Source of the DNA: Torreya grandis
Taxonomy: Eukaryota; Streptophyta; Pinopsida; Cupressales; Taxaceae
DNA length: 64,000 nucleotides
NCBI GenBank assembly: GCA_037957365.1
Contig: JARHVA010005485.1
Location: 181,001 to 245,000 of the forward strand
Reading direction: 5' to 3'
Under the pieces are notes generated by a model. The model was given only the letters and a program-made list of their open reading frames with translations, was not told the origin of the DNA and made no database searches. Below, piece after piece: positions 63,860-64,000 of this stretch. Numbering within the stretch: position 1 is the stretch's first letter; each line of letters starts with the position of its first letter. The position numbers were made by a program, and so were the translations under genes.

Positions 63860-64000
63860 AGTATTAGTTGTCTACTTTTTGTCAATGCTGGTGTCTAGGT
63901 TTGACATAGGTGTATTAGATAGAATACCTACTATAAAAGGATGAAACCAATTGGATTATTTTAGGTTTGTATTTGATTTCACTATGGTGAATTCAAATCT
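63860..64000 (+). repeat. Dispersed repeat 'Y', copy 3 (cut by window end)
   Basis: GTCAATGCTGGTGTCTAGGTT, GACATAGGTGTATTAGAT-GAATACCTACT and AAAGGATG match copies 1 and 2 in order. The copy continues beyond the window. Confidence 0.7.

Noticed and set aside
1..64000. tRNA, rRNA, centromeric satellite or telomere repeats
   Set aside because: I looked for cloverleaf box motifs, long tandem satellites and TTTAGGG arrays by eye and found none that could be supported.

Overview
The window looks like repeat-dominated nuclear DNA from a large plant genome. It is very AT-rich (GC near 30% by eye, not computed), almost free of long ORFs, and full of plant-type LTR-retrotransposon remnants, AT/AC/GA microsatellites and what looks like a fragment of a plastid gene. 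The low GC and the density of decayed long-LTR elements would suit a gymnosperm (a gnetophyte such as Welwitschia is one possibility), but that is inference. I see no intact host protein gene, tRNA or rRNA.

Layout. 1-1.25 kb: a GC-richer ~1 kb insertion with 17-bp flanking direct repeats, resembling a minus-strand LINE-type retroelement. 1.25-7.0 kb: anonymous AT-rich DNA with a TG/CACATG repeat and paired hairpins. 7.16-7.39 kb: a short plastid ycf1 (Tic214)-like fragment inside an AT-rich palindrome, bounded by a 13-bp direct repeat. 7.4-18 kb: anonymous decayed repeats, with a Ty3/gypsy-type polypurine tract/LTR junction (minus strand) near 10.7 kb and two close hairpins near 15.1 kb. 18.2-20.8 kb: three sets of local tandem duplications, one containing the longest ORF of the window (152 codons, doubtful). 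23.1-24.5, 60.2-61.5 and 63.9-64.0 kb: copies of one dispersed repeat ('Y') with palindromic CATCGATG-type motifs.

25.5-51.2 kb is the centrepiece: a three-level nest. The outer layer is an LTR-like sequence ('X1'), whose second copy ('X2', 52.9-57.6 kb) lacks the nested insertion and so shows the pre-insertion site. Into X1 went a 23.5-kb array, LTR-internal-LTR-internal-LTR, with very long LTRs (about 4.94 kb each for the two clean copies) and a short internal region (~2.5 kb). No reverse transcriptase, integrase or protease is recognisable in it. The internal region holds a conserved, degraded open frame on the minus strand, while a primer-binding-site-like TGGTGACTC follows the LTR on the plus strand. 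Into the middle LTR went a gag-only Copia-type element (35.94-39.19 kb) with zinc knuckles, polypurine tract, a 902-bp 3' LTR with TATA box, and a decayed 5-bp target duplication.

57.6-60.2 kb contains a minus-strand Ty3/gypsy gag remnant with a CHHC-like knuckle next to X2. None of these elements looks autonomous; most changes are stops, deletions and apparent C-to-T decay.
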